A DNA stretch of 64,000 bases from Leifsonia xyli (GCA_003243275.1 QFQR01000001.1:620001-684000); one strand, 5' to 3'; positions 39,970 through 48,582 are shown, numbered from the stretch's first letter. The notes: a model not told the origin generated them from the sequence alone. Numbers and translations are program-made.

Positions 39970-41016
39970 CTACGACTCCGTGCGCGAGGTGTCGACGGCG
40001 TCGCGCGCCCCGCGGCTGACGCCGACGAGGAACCCCGACCCCCAGCTCAGGTGCATGATCGTGATCGCCCGCGCCACCCGCATCCGGTCGAGGAGGCTAC
40101 CGGGTGAGCGCAGCGCCGCGAAGCCGAGCAGCGCCAGGTAGAGCAGCGGCCCGAGGTAGACGAGCGCGAGCAGCCAGCCCGCCCATCCGCCGACCGCTCC
40201 GGTCACCAGCAGCGGCAGCACGAGCACGCACAGCAGAAGGTTGACCACGAACGCCGGGGGTGCGAAGTAGCGCAGCGAGTTGCGCCCGCCGAGCCGCCGC
40301 ACGAGTTCGCCCCGCCAGACCCCGGTGGCCCAGAACTGGCGCGTCAGCGCGCCCCAGCTCGACCGCGGCCAGTACTTCACCTGCAGGGCAGGATCGAACC
40401 AGACGAGGTGCCCCGAGTTGCGCAGCCGGAAGTTGAGCTCCCAGTCCTCACCGCGGCGCAGGGTCTCGTCGTAGCCGCCGACCTGGCGCAGCACCGCGGC
40501 ATCCATGACGCCGAGGTAGGCCGACTCCGCCGGCCCCTCCTTCACGGCGTCGTCGTCGTGGTAGCTCGCGCCGCCCAGACCGAAGCGGCTGTTGTAGGCG
40601 CGCGCGATCGCCGCCTGCACGCCGGGGCGTCCGGCTGCCGCCATGACCCCGCCGACGCTCGCCGCACCCGTGCGCGCGAGAGTCTCGACGCCACGGGCCG
40701 TGTATCCGGGCGACAGCTCGCTGTGCGCGTCGACCCGCACGATCACCGGATGCCGCGCCGCCTCGATCGCACGGTTCAACCCGATCGGGATGTCGACCCC
40801 GGGGTTCTCGACGACGCGGATGCGGGGGTCGTCGGCCACGAGCCGCGCCACGACCTCCGCGGTGCCGTCGGTCGAGGGGCCGAGCGCGAGGATGACCTCC
40901 ACCGCTCCGGGGTAGTCCTGCGCGAGTACCGAGCGCACCGCGTCCTCGACGTAACCGACCTCGTTGAGCACCGGCATCACGTAGGAGACGCCCGGCGCCG
41001 GATCGGCGTGTGCCAT
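39970..41016 (-). CDS. GT2 family glycosyltransferase (ExoA-like)
   Basis: A 348-residue protein. The GT-A fold starts with VSYVMPVLNEVGYVEDAVRSVLAQDYPG and has the metal DxD-type site in VRVDAHSEL, then GRPGVQAAI, and RRGEDWELNFRLR with the catalytic ED. The C-terminal third has about three membrane helices, as in succinoglycan ExoA-like enzymes. It transfers sugars to a lipid carrier at the inner membrane face. It neighbours the CDP-glycerol transferases and probably serves the same cell-wall polymer. Confidence 0.88.
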   Translation of the reverse strand: MAHADPAPGVSYVMPVLNEVGYVEDAVRSVLAQDYPGAVEVILALGPSTDGTAEVVARLVADDPRIRVVENPGVDIPIGLNRAIEAARHPVIVRVDAHSELSPGYTARGVETLARTGAASVGGVMAAAGRPGVQAAIARAYNSRFGLGGASYHDDDAVKEGPAESAYLGVMDAAVLRQVGGYDETLRRGEDWELNFRLRNSGHLVWFDPALQVKYWPRSSWGALTRQFWATGVWRGELVRRLGGRNSLRYFAPPAFVVNLLLCVLVLPLLVTGAVGGWAGWLLALVYLGPLLYLALLGFAALRSPGSLLDRMRVARAITIMHLSWGSGFLVGVSRGARDAVDTSRTES

Positions 41017-41087
41017 GCGTCCTCCTGCTGACCCGCGGATGCGGTTCGCACGAGCCTAGCAACGACGACGGGGTCGCCCCGACGCCA

Positions 41088-41147
41088 CGGTTCCCGTTCC
41101 ACGCGACCCACCAGGCGGGTGGGCCGGGATGCGCGGAACGGGAACTG
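41088..41147. terminator. Nested hairpin downstream of the HtrA-like gene
   Basis: Outer arms GTTCCCGTTCC (41090-41100) and GGAACGGGAAC (41135-41145) enclose a second perfect hairpin CCCACC-AGGC-GGGTGG (41107-41122). It lies just after the stop of the minus-strand protease gene. There is no T-tract, so a terminator role is likely but not certain. Confidence 0.5.
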
Positions 41148-41157
41148 TAGGCAGGTC

Positions 41158-42774
41158 TCAGCTGGTCAGCTTGCCGAGCGTCACCTCGACGCTCGTCGAC
41201 TTCCCGTTGCGCTCGTAGCTGAGCGTCGACGTCGAGCCGGCCGCGAGCGCACGCACCTGAGCGGTCAGGTCGGTGCTGCTGGTGACCTTGTGTCCGTTGA
41301 ACTCGGTCACCACGTCACCGGCCTTGAGGCCCGCCTTGTCGGCGGCGCCGCCGGAGACGACCTCCGAGATGAGCGCCCCGACGACATCCGAGTCCGAGGA
41401 GGTGGCGGTGCCGACGCTCGCGCCGAGCAGGCCGTGGGTCGCCTTGCCGTTCTCGATGATCTCCGAGGAGACGCGCTTCGCGAGCGAGGCGGGGATCGCG
41501 AATCCGACGCCGATCGACCCGCTCTGGCCTCCGCTGGAGGAGCCGGTCGAGGCGATCGCGACGTTGATGCCGACGAGTCGACCCTGGTCGTCGAGCAGCG
41601 CACCGCCCGAGTTGCCGGGGTTGATCGCCGCGTCGGTCTGGATCACGGGGAGCGAGATGGTGGAGCTGGCGGAGGTCGAGTTCTGGCTGGAGCCGGAGCC
41701 GCCGTTCTGGTCGAAGTTCCAGAAGTCGAAGGGACCCTGGCCGCCGTTCTGCTGCTGGTCGGGGGTCTGATCGGTGTCGCTCGAGTCGGGCACCGCCGAC
41801 GACTGGATCTGGATGCTGCGGTCGAGCGCGCTCACGATGCCGTCGGTGACGGTGTTGGCGAGCCCGAGCGGAGCGCCGATCGCGATCACCTGATCGCCCA
41901 CGTCGAGCGTCTCGGAGTCGCCCCACTCGATGGGGGTGAGGCCGGATGCGTTGTTCAGCTTGATGACGGCGAGGTCGACGATCGGGTCGATGCCGACGAG
42001 CTTCGCGGAGAAGAGCCGACCGTCGGCCGTGGTGACCTCGATCGTGCCGTCTGCGGACTCCCCGTCGAGGGTGACGACGTGGGTGTTGGTGAGCACGTAG
42101 CCGTCGTCGCTCAGGATGACACCGGAGCCGGTGCCGCCCGAGCTGCCCGAGGAGACGTTGATCGTGACGACCGAGTTGGCGGCCTTCGCGGCGACCGCGG
42201 TGACCGTGTCGACGCTGTTGGGGTTGTTGACGGTGATCGTCTGACCGCCGCCGTTCGCGCTCGCGTTCTGCGTCGTGCTCTGGCTCGTGATCGCCCAGGC
42301 CGCGACGCCCGCACCGGCGCCACCGCCGAGGAGGGCGGCGACGACCGCCGCGGCGAGGATCGGCACGGCCACCGAGCGCTGCCGAACGGGTGCGGGGCCT
42401 GCGGCGGGGGCGGCCGCCGACGGTGCGGCGAACGTCGGCGGGATCTGGCCGCCGGCACCCGCCACGGGGGCGGGCTGCGCGGGAGGCGCCACGGGGGATG
42501 CGGCGGGCGCGGCGGCAGCGGTCGGGTAGGCCGGTGCCGCGGGAGCGGTCGGCGCGACGGGCGCGGCCGCCTCGACGGGAGCCGCGGGCGCGACGGGCGC
42601 CGCTGCCTCGACGGAGGACGCAGGCACGACGGGCGCCACCGCGGGCGCGACCGGGACGACCGACTCGACGGGCGCGAAGGCGGCGGGCTCGGCCGGCTGG
42701 ACTGCCCCCTGCTCGACCTCTGCGGGCGCTGAAGCCTCGGGGGTGGGGTTCTCGGTCGACTCGGTTTCAGACAT
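41158..42774 (-). CDS. HtrA-like trypsin-type serine protease with PDZ domain
   Basis: A 538-residue protein beginning MSETESTENPTPEAS with AAAGGAG at the right distance. Residues about 1-155 are an acidic then Ala/Pro/Val-rich cytoplasmic region, followed by one membrane helix (VAVPILAAAVVAALLGG). The extracellular protease has the triad: His in LTNTHVV, Asp in DLAVIKL, Ser in NPGNSGGALLD. A C-terminal PDZ domain (ISEVVSGGAADKAGLKAGDVVTEFNG) recognises substrates. DegP/HtrA proteins degrade or refold damaged envelope proteins. A Gln/Asn/Gly-rich insert (TPDQQQNGGQG) lies in the middle. Confidence 0.92.
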   Translation of the reverse strand: MSETESTENPTPEASAPAEVEQGAVQPAEPAAFAPVESVVPVAPAVAPVVPASSVEAAAPVAPAAPVEAAAPVAPTAPAAPAYPTAAAAPAASPVAPPAQPAPVAGAGGQIPPTFAAPSAAAPAAGPAPVRQRSVAVPILAAAVVAALLGGGAGAGVAAWAITSQSTTQNASANGGGQTITVNNPNSVDTVTAVAAKAANSVVTINVSSGSSGGTGSGVILSDDGYVLTNTHVVTLDGESADGTIEVTTADGRLFSAKLVGIDPIVDLAVIKLNNASGLTPIEWGDSETLDVGDQVIAIGAPLGLANTVTDGIVSALDRSIQIQSSAVPDSSDTDQTPDQQQNGGQGPFDFWNFDQNGGSGSSQNSTSASSTISLPVIQTDAAINPGNSGGALLDDQGRLVGINVAIASTGSSSGGQSGSIGVGFAIPASLAKRVSSEIIENGKATHGLLGASVGTATSSDSDVVGALISEVVSGGAADKAGLKAGDVVTEFNGHKVTSSTDLTAQVRALAAGSTSTLSYERNGKSTSVEVTLGKLTS

Positions 42775-42876
42775 CGGGGGCGCTCCTTTCACGCATTCGC
42801 CAGCGTGCGGTTCCAAGCTGAACGATCCCTATGGTCGCCCTGGGAGCCTACTTCGCCGAGCATGTGGTGTTGCCGG

Positions 42877-42888
42877 TAGCGTGTGCGG
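42877..42888 (+). promoter_or_regulatory. Leaderless -10 box for the aminotransferase gene
   Basis: TAGCGT at 42877-42882, six bases, then ATG at 42889. Confidence 0.6.
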
Positions 42889-44085
42889 ATGAGCGATGCG
42901 CCCTGGGTCAGAACGGCGCACGGCGCTCTGCTGCTGGGGGCCGACGGCGTGCCGCGTCCCACGATCTTCGCCGAGATGTCGGCGCTCGCGACCGCCACAG
43001 GCGCCCTCAACCTGGGTCAGGGTTTCCCCGACGAAGACGGCCCGGCCGAGGTTCGGGAGGCCGCCCGTGAGGCGATCGCATCCGGCGTCAACCAGTACCC
43101 GCCCGGACTCGGGATGCCGGTGCTGCGCGAGGCGATCGCACGTCACCAGCGCCGCTTCTACGGCCTCGAGGTCGACCCGGACCGGGAGGTGCTCGTGTCC
43201 ACGGGTGCCACCGAGGCGCTCGCCGCCACCCTGCTCGCGTTCGTCGAGCCGGGCGATGAGGTGGTCACCCTCGAGCCGGTCTACGACTCCTACACCGCCG
43301 TCATCGCGCTCGCCGGCGGACGCCACGTGCCGGTGCCGCTCGCCGCACCCGACTTCCAGCCCGACCCGGATGCGCTGCGTGCCGCGGTCAGCGATCGCAC
43401 CCGCATCATCCTGCTGAACTCCCCGCACAACCCCACAGGCGCGATGCTCGACCCGGGCATCCTCGATCTGGCGATCGAGCTCGCCCACCGGCACGACGCG
43501 CTCGTCGTGACCGACGAGGTCTACGAGCATCTGGTCTTCGACGGCCTCGTGCACGTGCCCGCCGCAACGCGACCGGGTGCCGCCGGGCGCGTCATCAGCA
43601 TCTCGAGCGCAGGCAAGACCTTCTCGCTCACCGGCTGGAAGATCGGCTGGCTGACGGCCGCGCCCGAGCTGCGGGATGCCGTGGTCGCGGTCAAGCAGTT
43701 CCTCAGCTATGTGAGCGGTGCGCCGTTCCAGCCCGCGATCGCTCGTGGGCTCGATCTTCCCGACACCTTCTACACCGAGACCGCGGCGACCCTGCAGGCC
43801 AAGCGCGACCTGCTCTCGGCGGGTCTTCGCGCAGCGGGCTTCACGGTGAGCCGGCCGAGCGGCTCCTACTTCGTGATCGCCGACGCCGCGCCGCTCGGCG
43901 TCGAGGATGCCGCAGACTTCTGCCGACGCCTGCCCGAGCTGGCGGGCGTCGTCGGCATCCCGCTCACCGCCTTCGTGCATCCGGAGCGGCGCGCGCCGTA
44001 CCGTTCGCTCGTGCGGTTCGCGTTCTGCAAACGGGTCGAGGTGCTCGAGGAGGCGGCCGCGCGGCTGCAGCGGGCCGTCAGCTGA
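42889..44085 (+). CDS. Class I/II pyridoxal-phosphate aminotransferase
   Basis: A 398-residue protein of normal family length. Seen: INQYPPG-like NQYPPGLGMPVLREAIA, VSTGATEALAA, NSPHNPTGAMLD (the Asn that holds the cofactor), VVTDEVYEHLVFDG (Asp), SISSAGKTFSLTGWKIGW with the Schiff-base Lys, and RFAFCKR with the carboxylate-binding Arg. This fits the KAT/methionine-aminotransferase group, enzymes that take methionine, kynurenine or related amino acids. The exact substrate is open. It is divergent from the HtrA-like gene. Confidence 0.88.
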   Translation: MSDAPWVRTAHGALLLGADGVPRPTIFAEMSALATATGALNLGQGFPDEDGPAEVREAAREAIASGVNQYPPGLGMPVLREAIARHQRRFYGLEVDPDREVLVSTGATEALAATLLAFVEPGDEVVTLEPVYDSYTAVIALAGGRHVPVPLAAPDFQPDPDALRAAVSDRTRIILLNSPHNPTGAMLDPGILDLAIELAHRHDALVVTDEVYEHLVFDGLVHVPAATRPGAAGRVISISSAGKTFSLTGWKIGWLTAAPELRDAVVAVKQFLSYVSGAPFQPAIARGLDLPDTFYTETAATLQAKRDLLSAGLRAAGFTVSRPSGSYFVIADAAPLGVEDAADFCRRLPELAGVVGIPLTAFVHPERRAPYRSLVRFAFCKRVEVLEEAAARLQRAVS

Positions 44086-44181
44086 ACCGGGGTGGTGTCC
44101 CCCGTCCGCCCCCGAAAAGGGTGTACAGACCTGTTCGGATGCACCCTAGGCTGAGCGCACACCACACCCGATGGGTAGCCC

Positions 44182-44826
44182 ATGGACACCACCACCCCGA
44201 CTGCCGAGCAGATCCTCGACGCAGCATCCGCCATCGTGATCGATGACAGCGTCGAGGCGCTCGGATACGGAACCATCGCCCGCCGTCTCGGCACGACGCC
44301 CCGCGAGATCTCACTCGTCTTCCCCGTCCTCGAGCAGTTGCTGGCGGGCATGCTGAACCGCGAGGTCGGCGCTCTGAGCCGCACGATCGTCGACAACGTG
44401 GAACGCGATCCCCGCGGCGGGCTCCCCTCGCGCATCTTCGGCTACTCGCTCTGCGCGATCTACGAGCATCCGCTCGCCCGGGCGCTGTACCTCGCCGATC
44501 CGATCGGCCTCAACCGCATCATGCGCTCGGTCGACGGGATCGTGGCGCTGCCCGAGGTGACCATCCACCCGGAGCTGCTGCCCGCCTTGCAGGATGTCGG
44601 CATGATGCGCCGCGACGTCGAGCCCAACGCCGTGGCCGCTGTCATCAACATGATCGGTTCGGGTGTGGCGTTGTCGGCCCCGCAACAGCAGCTCGACGCC
44701 GCGACCCGAGGGCTCGTGATGATGCTCGAACGCGCGGTGGATGCGGATGTCGTCGACACGGCACCCGGCAAGCTCGTCTTCGCGCGCTGCGTCGACAGCC
44801 TGGCCGTCGGCTCCCCTCCTCGCTAG
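44182..44826 (+). CDS. TetR-like transcription regulator
   Basis: A 214-residue all-helical protein. The N-terminal region TAEQILDAASAIVIDDSVEALGYGTIARRLGTTPREISLVFP has the TetR layout, with the HTH in TIARRLGTTPREIS. The rest is a ligand/dimer domain. The HTH is less canonical than usual, because the typical FYxHFxxKexLl segment reads SLVFPVLEQLLAGML. Its targets are unknown; the aminotransferase upstream and the HdeD gene downstream run on the same strand. Confidence 0.7.
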   Translation: MDTTTPTAEQILDAASAIVIDDSVEALGYGTIARRLGTTPREISLVFPVLEQLLAGMLNREVGALSRTIVDNVERDPRGGLPSRIFGYSLCAIYEHPLARALYLADPIGLNRIMRSVDGIVALPEVTIHPELLPALQDVGMMRRDVEPNAVAAVINMIGSGVALSAPQQQLDAATRGLVMMLERAVDADVVDTAPGKLVFARCVDSLAVGSPPR

Positions 44827-44882
44827 GCTCGGCGTCGATGGCGGGCGCAGGCGTCCGCCGCGAGCCGAAGGAGAACCGCCAC

Positions 44883-45482
44883 ATGTCGAACGACGACGTC
44901 ATCGAGGTCAGCAAGTTCATCAAGTCGGTGTGGTGGCTCGTGCTGCTGCGCGGCGTCTTCGCGGTGATCCTCGGCATCCTGGCCTTCGTGTGGCCGGTCG
45001 CCACCGCGATCGCGTTCGTCTGGGTGTTCGCGATCTACGCGGTCGTCGACGGTGTCGTCAACATCGTGCAGGCGCTCTCGACCCGCAAGTCCGACCCGGC
45101 GTGGGGCTGGTTGCTCACGGTCGGCATCGTCGGGCTCATCGCGGGCATCGTCGTCATGATCTTCCCGGCGGCGGCAGGCGCGCTCGCGCTGCTCGTGCTG
45201 CTCTGGATCGTGGCGATCTGGGCGATCATCAGCGGCATCTTCGGCATCCCGGCCGCCGCCTCGATCGCCTCGGGGGCGGCCAAGGTGCTCGGGATCGTGT
45301 TCTCGGTGCTGTCGATCGTGTTCGGCGTGCTCCTCACGATCCTGCTGTTCACGACGCCCACCTCGGCCATCGTCGGGCTCATCTACGTGCTGGGCGCCTA
45401 CGCGGTGCTCTCGGGCATCGTGCTCGTCATCATCGCGTTCCAGGCCCGCGCAGCCGCGAACGCGAACCTCAAGGCCGCGTAG
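44883..45482 (+). CDS. HdeD/DUF308-family membrane protein
   Basis: A 199-residue protein with six hydrophobic helices in three hairpins, e.g. WWLVLLRGVFAVILGILAFVWP, GLIAGIVVMIFP and GAYAVLSGIVLVIIAFQA; the repeated R-G-x-x-A/G-x-x-x-G pattern is typical of HdeD (DUF308). ATG has GAAGGAG upstream. In enterobacteria HdeD supports acid resistance at high cell density; in actinobacteria the role is not established. Confidence 0.88.
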   Translation: MSNDDVIEVSKFIKSVWWLVLLRGVFAVILGILAFVWPVATAIAFVWVFAIYAVVDGVVNIVQALSTRKSDPAWGWLLTVGIVGLIAGIVVMIFPAAAGALALLVLLWIVAIWAIISGIFGIPAAASIASGAAKVLGIVFSVLSIVFGVLLTILLFTTPTSAIVGLIYVLGAYAVLSGIVLVIIAFQARAAANANLKAA

Positions 45483-45492
45483 CGAGCGCGCG

Positions 45493-46311
45493 TTACCGCG
45501 GCTCCACCCGGTACCGCCGCAGCTGCAGCGCCGGGTTGAGGTGCCGCACCTCGCGGAGGCGGGCAGGGCTGATCCAGGCGACCGCCACATCCGTCGCCTC
45601 GCCGATGGTGACGAGTTCGACCCCCATCGGGTCGACCACCATGCTGTTGCCCGCCCCGATCGGCGGTGCCTGGTCGGCGGCCGCGACGAAGACGGTGTTC
45701 TCGATGGCCCGCGCGGTGACGAGGGTGCGCCACGCCGACTCCTTGAGCGGCCCGCGCACCCACTCGCTCGGCAGCACGACGAGGTCGACTCCGGCGTCGA
45801 CGAGACGCCTGGTCACCTCGGGGAAGCGCACGTCGTAGCAGGTCTGGATGCCGACGGTGAAGCCGCCGGCGCCGAAGGTGCGCGGCTCCTCGATGGCACC
45901 GGCGACGATCCAGTCGGACTCGCGCTGGCCGAAGGCGTCGTAGAGGTGCTGCTTGCGGTAGTGCGCGACGACCTCACCCTCCGGCGAGAGCGCGACGATG
46001 GTGTTGGCTGCCCGTTCGGGCTCGCCCGGCACGAGCTCGAGCAGCCCGGCGACCAGATGGATGCCGAGTTCGGATGCGATCTCGGCGAGTCCGCGCACGA
46101 ACGGGCCGTGCATGGTCTGCGCCGCCTCTACCCAGTCGGCACCCATGGTCGGGGTGAAGTAGGAGGAGTATTCGGGGAAGACGACCATCATCGCGCCGCG
46201 GGAGGCGGCTTCGACGGCGAGGCGCGAGATCTCCTCCAGGTTGGCCTCGGTGTCGGCGTTCGGCGCGAACTGCGCCACCGCCACCGCGAACGGGGCCTCT
46301 TCGGCGTTCAT
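45493..46311 (-). CDS. Carbon-nitrogen hydrolase (nitrilase superfamily)
   Basis: A 272-residue protein with the full catalytic triad: Glu in MMVVFPEYSSYF, Lys in AHYRKQHLYDAFG, and Cys in GIQTCYDVRFPE. The start VAVAQFAPNADTEANLEEISRLA is typical for Nit-type omega-amidases. Likely reaction: hydrolysis of an amide (for instance a deaminated glutathione or omega-amide of keto acids). It converges with the HdeD gene, leaving 10 bp between the stops. Confidence 0.9.
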   Translation of the reverse strand: MNAEEAPFAVAVAQFAPNADTEANLEEISRLAVEAASRGAMMVVFPEYSSYFTPTMGADWVEAAQTMHGPFVRGLAEIASELGIHLVAGLLELVPGEPERAANTIVALSPEGEVVAHYRKQHLYDAFGQRESDWIVAGAIEEPRTFGAGGFTVGIQTCYDVRFPEVTRRLVDAGVDLVVLPSEWVRGPLKESAWRTLVTARAIENTVFVAAADQAPPIGAGNSMVVDPMGVELVTIGEATDVAVAWISPARLREVRHLNPALQLRRYRVEPR

Positions 46312-46364
46312 GCCGTCAGCCTACGCCGCGAGCTGGATGCGAACGGGGCCGTCGCGCGGAGCGA

Positions 46365-46586
46365 CTAGCCCTTCTTGAGGCGCTTCTTCGCCGCACGCTC
46401 GGTGAGCACTCCGAAGAAGTCACGCACCGGGCGGTCGGAGATCTTGAGGAACTCCTCCCGCACGATCGCGTCGATCTCCGTGTCGGAGGTATCCGGAAAC
46501 TTCGCCCGAAGGCTCTCGGTTACCTGCTTGATGATCTCGTCGTCTGTCAGCTCGGCCGCCACGTTCCGAGGATACGCGGTGGACAT
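46365..46586 (-). CDS. Small helical protein, three-helix bundle type
   Basis: A 73-residue protein: LTDDEIIKQVTESLRAKFPDTSDTEIDAIVREEFLKISDRPVRDFFGVLTERAAKKRL. It consists of three helices of the pattern seen in small actinobacterial proteins annotated as three-helix bundle dimerisation domain. The basic C-terminus (AAKKRLKKG) could bind nucleic acid. Start ATG at 46586 excludes an unconserved upstream extension. It lies directly beside the outer repeat of the fMet island and is the first chromosomal gene outside it. Confidence 0.65.
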   Translation of the reverse strand: MSTAYPRNVAAELTDDEIIKQVTESLRAKFPDTSDTEIDAIVREEFLKISDRPVRDFFGVLTERAAKKRLKKG

Positions 46587-46685
46587 GAACGCTTCGCATC
46601 GAGTCCGCGGACGCCCGCCCCAGGCTGCCTCAACGCCAGAAGCCACCCCCGGATTTCTCCGGGAACGGCTTCCGTTCTGTGTTTC

Positions 46686-46734
46686 TTCGTTGCGGGGACA
46701 GGATTTGAACCTGCGACCTCTGGGTTATGAGCCC
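46686..46734. repeat. Distal 49-bp direct repeat of the tRNA-fMet 3' half (att-like)
   Basis: This stretch is identical over 49 bp to 48534-48582, which covers the T-arm, variable loop and anticodon arm of the initiator tRNA-fMet. Beyond 46734 the match stops, so there is no 5' half and no functional tRNA here. It is the expected right-hand mark of an element inserted into the tRNA 3' end. The bases on both sides (46587-46685 and 46735-46907) contain no gene that I can support. Confidence 0.9.
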
Positions 46735-46907
46735 GGGCCACGGACGTTGCATGTTGTTCGAGGCTGCCGCTTTTGCCCACGCATGGTGCGGTGCGACAGG
46801 CGAAGCTGTTTCGGCAGGATTCACGATGCCGCAATGCACGCGGGGCAAGCCGTAGTCAGACCTGTCGTGAGGCTAACCGCGCGGATCGTGTGGCGGGCCA
46901 AGTTCGG

Positions 46908-47366
46908 TCACGAGAGTTCGTTCCGCTCCGCCGCTGACGCGAGTCGCTCCGCAAGAAAATCCGGGAAAGAAGGGGAAGCACGCTCAATGGTTCGGGTTTC
47001 ATGCCAGTGCCAGTAGACGGCGTCGTCCTCTGGGGGGCCGACATCCGCCCGACGCACGCAGGCCAGATCCCCGCCTCCGTTGTTGTAGAACGCAATCATC
47101 GTGTCGGGCAAGTCGGCCAGTTCTCGCTCTCGCAGCGTCTGGGGAACCACACCGAGCGTCGGGTACGGGCGATCCGCACCTAGGCCCCAGAATTGATAGA
47201 ACGCAAAGTTGACCCAGCCGAACTCCATCAAGAACTGGCGATAGCCCGATGGAAACGCACCTACAGCGCTCTCCGCATCGCTGACCTCTGCTTCCGAGAC
47301 CCCCACCCCGTGGATGACTCCATCCTGGGTACGAAGGATGTGCGCCAGTTCGCCATACGTCGTCAT
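46908..47366 (-). CDS. SMI1/KNR4-family protein
   Basis: A 152-residue protein. The pattern VSEAEVSDAESAVGAFPSGYRQFLMEFGWVNF matches the SMI1/KNR4 (SUKH) fold opening (E-x-LG..LP..Y..FL...G), and a later stretch FYNNGGGDLACVR and DAVYWHWHE corresponds to the conserved D/Gly-rich and W-x-x-H/E strands. SUKH proteins are often immunity proteins against contact-dependent or secreted nuclease toxins, but many stand alone. The gene lies within the fMet island with no toxin nearby, so it may be an orphan immunity gene. Confidence 0.8.
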   Translation of the reverse strand: MTTYGELAHILRTQDGVIHGVGVSEAEVSDAESAVGAFPSGYRQFLMEFGWVNFAFYQFWGLGADRPYPTLGVVPQTLRERELADLPDTMIAFYNNGGGDLACVRRADVGPPEDDAVYWHWHETRTIERASPSFPDFLAERLASAAERNELS

Positions 47367-47390
47367 GTTGCCGTGCTCCTCTTCGTCGAC

Positions 47391-47936
47391 CTAGCGGGGA
47401 TGGTTGTCACGATAGTTCGCTCCGATCCGATGGTCGGTTCGCGTCATGTGCATGCTGAGCGCTCTCGGCCCATCTGCCGAAAACCCGAGGTTGAGGTAGA
47501 TGGACTCGGCGGCCGGGCTCGAGTTCAACGACACAGATAGAGCCTCCGCTTGGCGGAACCACTCGAGAAGTCGCTTGATCACCGCGGATGCGTATCCTCG
47601 CCGCCGGTGAGTGGCGTCGGTCACGACCCACTCGATGTAGCCCTCCATCAGGTGGCGCCTGCGCGGGCTGGGCAAACCTTCGCAGATTCGCCCTCCAGCG
47701 AGGGAGACCAATTGCCCCCGCTCACCCTCGATCACGAAGATTCCCAGATCGCGACCCAGTCGATGTTCGATCGATGTCGTCAGACGATGCTCCCAGTCGG
47801 CATCGAGCGCGGGCGCTGTGCCGCCGTAAACGGCGTGCATGTCCTGGTACATCTGACGCAGCAGCCGCGCTAGTTCGGCCCGATCGCTGACGCGGTACTC
47901 ACGAACCGGAGGATCATCACGTGATTCTGAATCCAC
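47391..47936 (-). CDS. GNAT-family N-acetyltransferase
   Basis: A 181-residue protein with the GNAT fold: REYRVSDRAELARLLRQMY opens the first strand-helix, YIEWVVTDATHRRRGYASAVIKRLLEWF holds the acetyl-CoA loop R-x-x-G-x-A, and SLNSSPAAESIYLNLGFSADGPRALSMHM is the usual C-terminal part. Substrate unknown; the family includes drug- and toxin-modifying enzymes. It lies 24 bp upstream of the SMI1/KNR4 gene in the same direction and is probably in one operon with it. Confidence 0.85.
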   Translation of the reverse strand: MDSESRDDPPVREYRVSDRAELARLLRQMYQDMHAVYGGTAPALDADWEHRLTTSIEHRLGRDLGIFVIEGERGQLVSLAGGRICEGLPSPRRRHLMEGYIEWVVTDATHRRRGYASAVIKRLLEWFRQAEALSVSLNSSPAAESIYLNLGFSADGPRALSMHMTRTDHRIGANYRDNHPR

Positions 47937-48344
47937 TCGCCACCTCGCGGTCAGTTTTCTGCCTTCAACACCTTACAGATCTTCAGCTATCGAAGGAGGG
48001 ACGCAGGAGCTGCCCTGCCAAGCGCTTTCAAGGCCGAAGGGGGTCGGTCTCGCAGGACCGGGGAAAGCCGTCCTCGTTCGATGAGTCGTCTTCTCGCAGA
48101 TCGAGCAATGATCTCACCGAGCCGACAACGACAGCGCCAGGACTGCAGAACCTGGGACCTCGTTCAGACGGAGCGCCGGAAGATGTGCGCGGCAGTTGCT
48201 CGAGGGGGCGTGAGGAACGGATCGATCCCTCCCGGCCGCCGGTAATGGCTGACGAGAACGGTCAGTTCGGGCCAAGCGGTCAAGACGATCACTGCGCGCA
48301 CCTGCCCGGCGGCAGACCTTGTCCCGTGCGACGAGGTCAGCTGC
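47937..48344. other. Gene-poor stretch in the island
   Basis: About 400 bp without a supportable gene. A plus-strand open frame (47921-48406) exists but its translation is low in hydrophobic residues, Ser/Arg/Pro-rich and shows no domain; it has no convincing start signal. No hairpin or repeat of note was seen. It is probably decayed sequence. Confidence 0.5.
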
Positions 48345-48488
48345 CTACTTGGAGACCTGCTGGAGAGCCTGCCGAGCCTTTGAGTCGGACTTCTTCAGCT
48401 CGATGATGACGAAGGCGCCCGTCGAGTCGAGAGCGAGGACGTCAACGAACCCGGCCGCACCGTCCGAGTTCCGGAGACGGTAGTTAAC
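48345..48488 (-). pseudogene. 3' fragment of a NucS/PD-(D/E)xK-like nuclease gene
   Basis: A short frame ending in TAG reads AAGFVDVLALDSTGAFVIIELKK, then SDSKARQALQQVSK. The D...ExK arrangement (VDVLA ... IIELKK) followed by an Ala/Gln-rich helix is the active-site core of NucS/DUF91-type and related restriction-like nucleases. Everything upstream of RLRNSDG is missing; the frame runs into the tRNA terminator. The fragment also lacks the C-terminal end of a full nuclease. It was probably cut by insertion or recombination at the tRNA. Confidence 0.55.
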
Positions 48489-48500
48489 GGCTCGAAGCGA

Positions 48501-48531
48501 AAGGCCCCGGACTCAACGAGTCCGGGGCCTT
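48501..48531 (-). terminator. Terminator of tRNA-fMet
   Basis: A perfect 14-bp stem (48501-48514 with 48518-48531) with a 3-nt loop, followed on the minus strand by TTTCG. It starts 7 bp after the tRNA 3' end and should stop tRNA transcription. Confidence 0.85.
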
Positions 48532-48533
48532 CT

Positions 48534-48582
48534 TTCGTTGCGGGGACAGGATTTGAACCTGCGACCTCTGGGTTATGAGCCC
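48534..48582. repeat. Proximal 49-bp direct repeat within tRNA-fMet (att-like)
   Basis: Identical to 46686-46734. It covers the 3' half of the tRNA gene and 4 bp beyond. Together the two copies bound the island. Confidence 0.9.

Larger units (their letters stand above)
46735..48533. mobile_element. Small genomic island at tRNA-fMet, lacking an integrase
   Basis: The DNA between the two 49-bp repeats is 1.8 kb, has visibly lower GC than the surroundings, and carries genes typical of exchange regions: a SMI1/KNR4 protein, a GNAT acetyltransferase, and the 3' end of a nuclease gene. No integrase or other mobility gene is left, so it is either a decayed element or one moved in trans. The tRNA gene is intact. 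Confidence 0.75.

Noticed and set aside
46686..46734. A second functional tRNA-Met
   Set aside because: Only the 3' half matches; the D-arm and 5' acceptor strand are missing.
47921..48406. Plus-strand open frame of 161 codons in the island
   Set aside because: Translation is Ser/Arg/Pro-rich, there is no ribosome site or -10 box, and it overlaps the GNAT start and the nuclease remnant.
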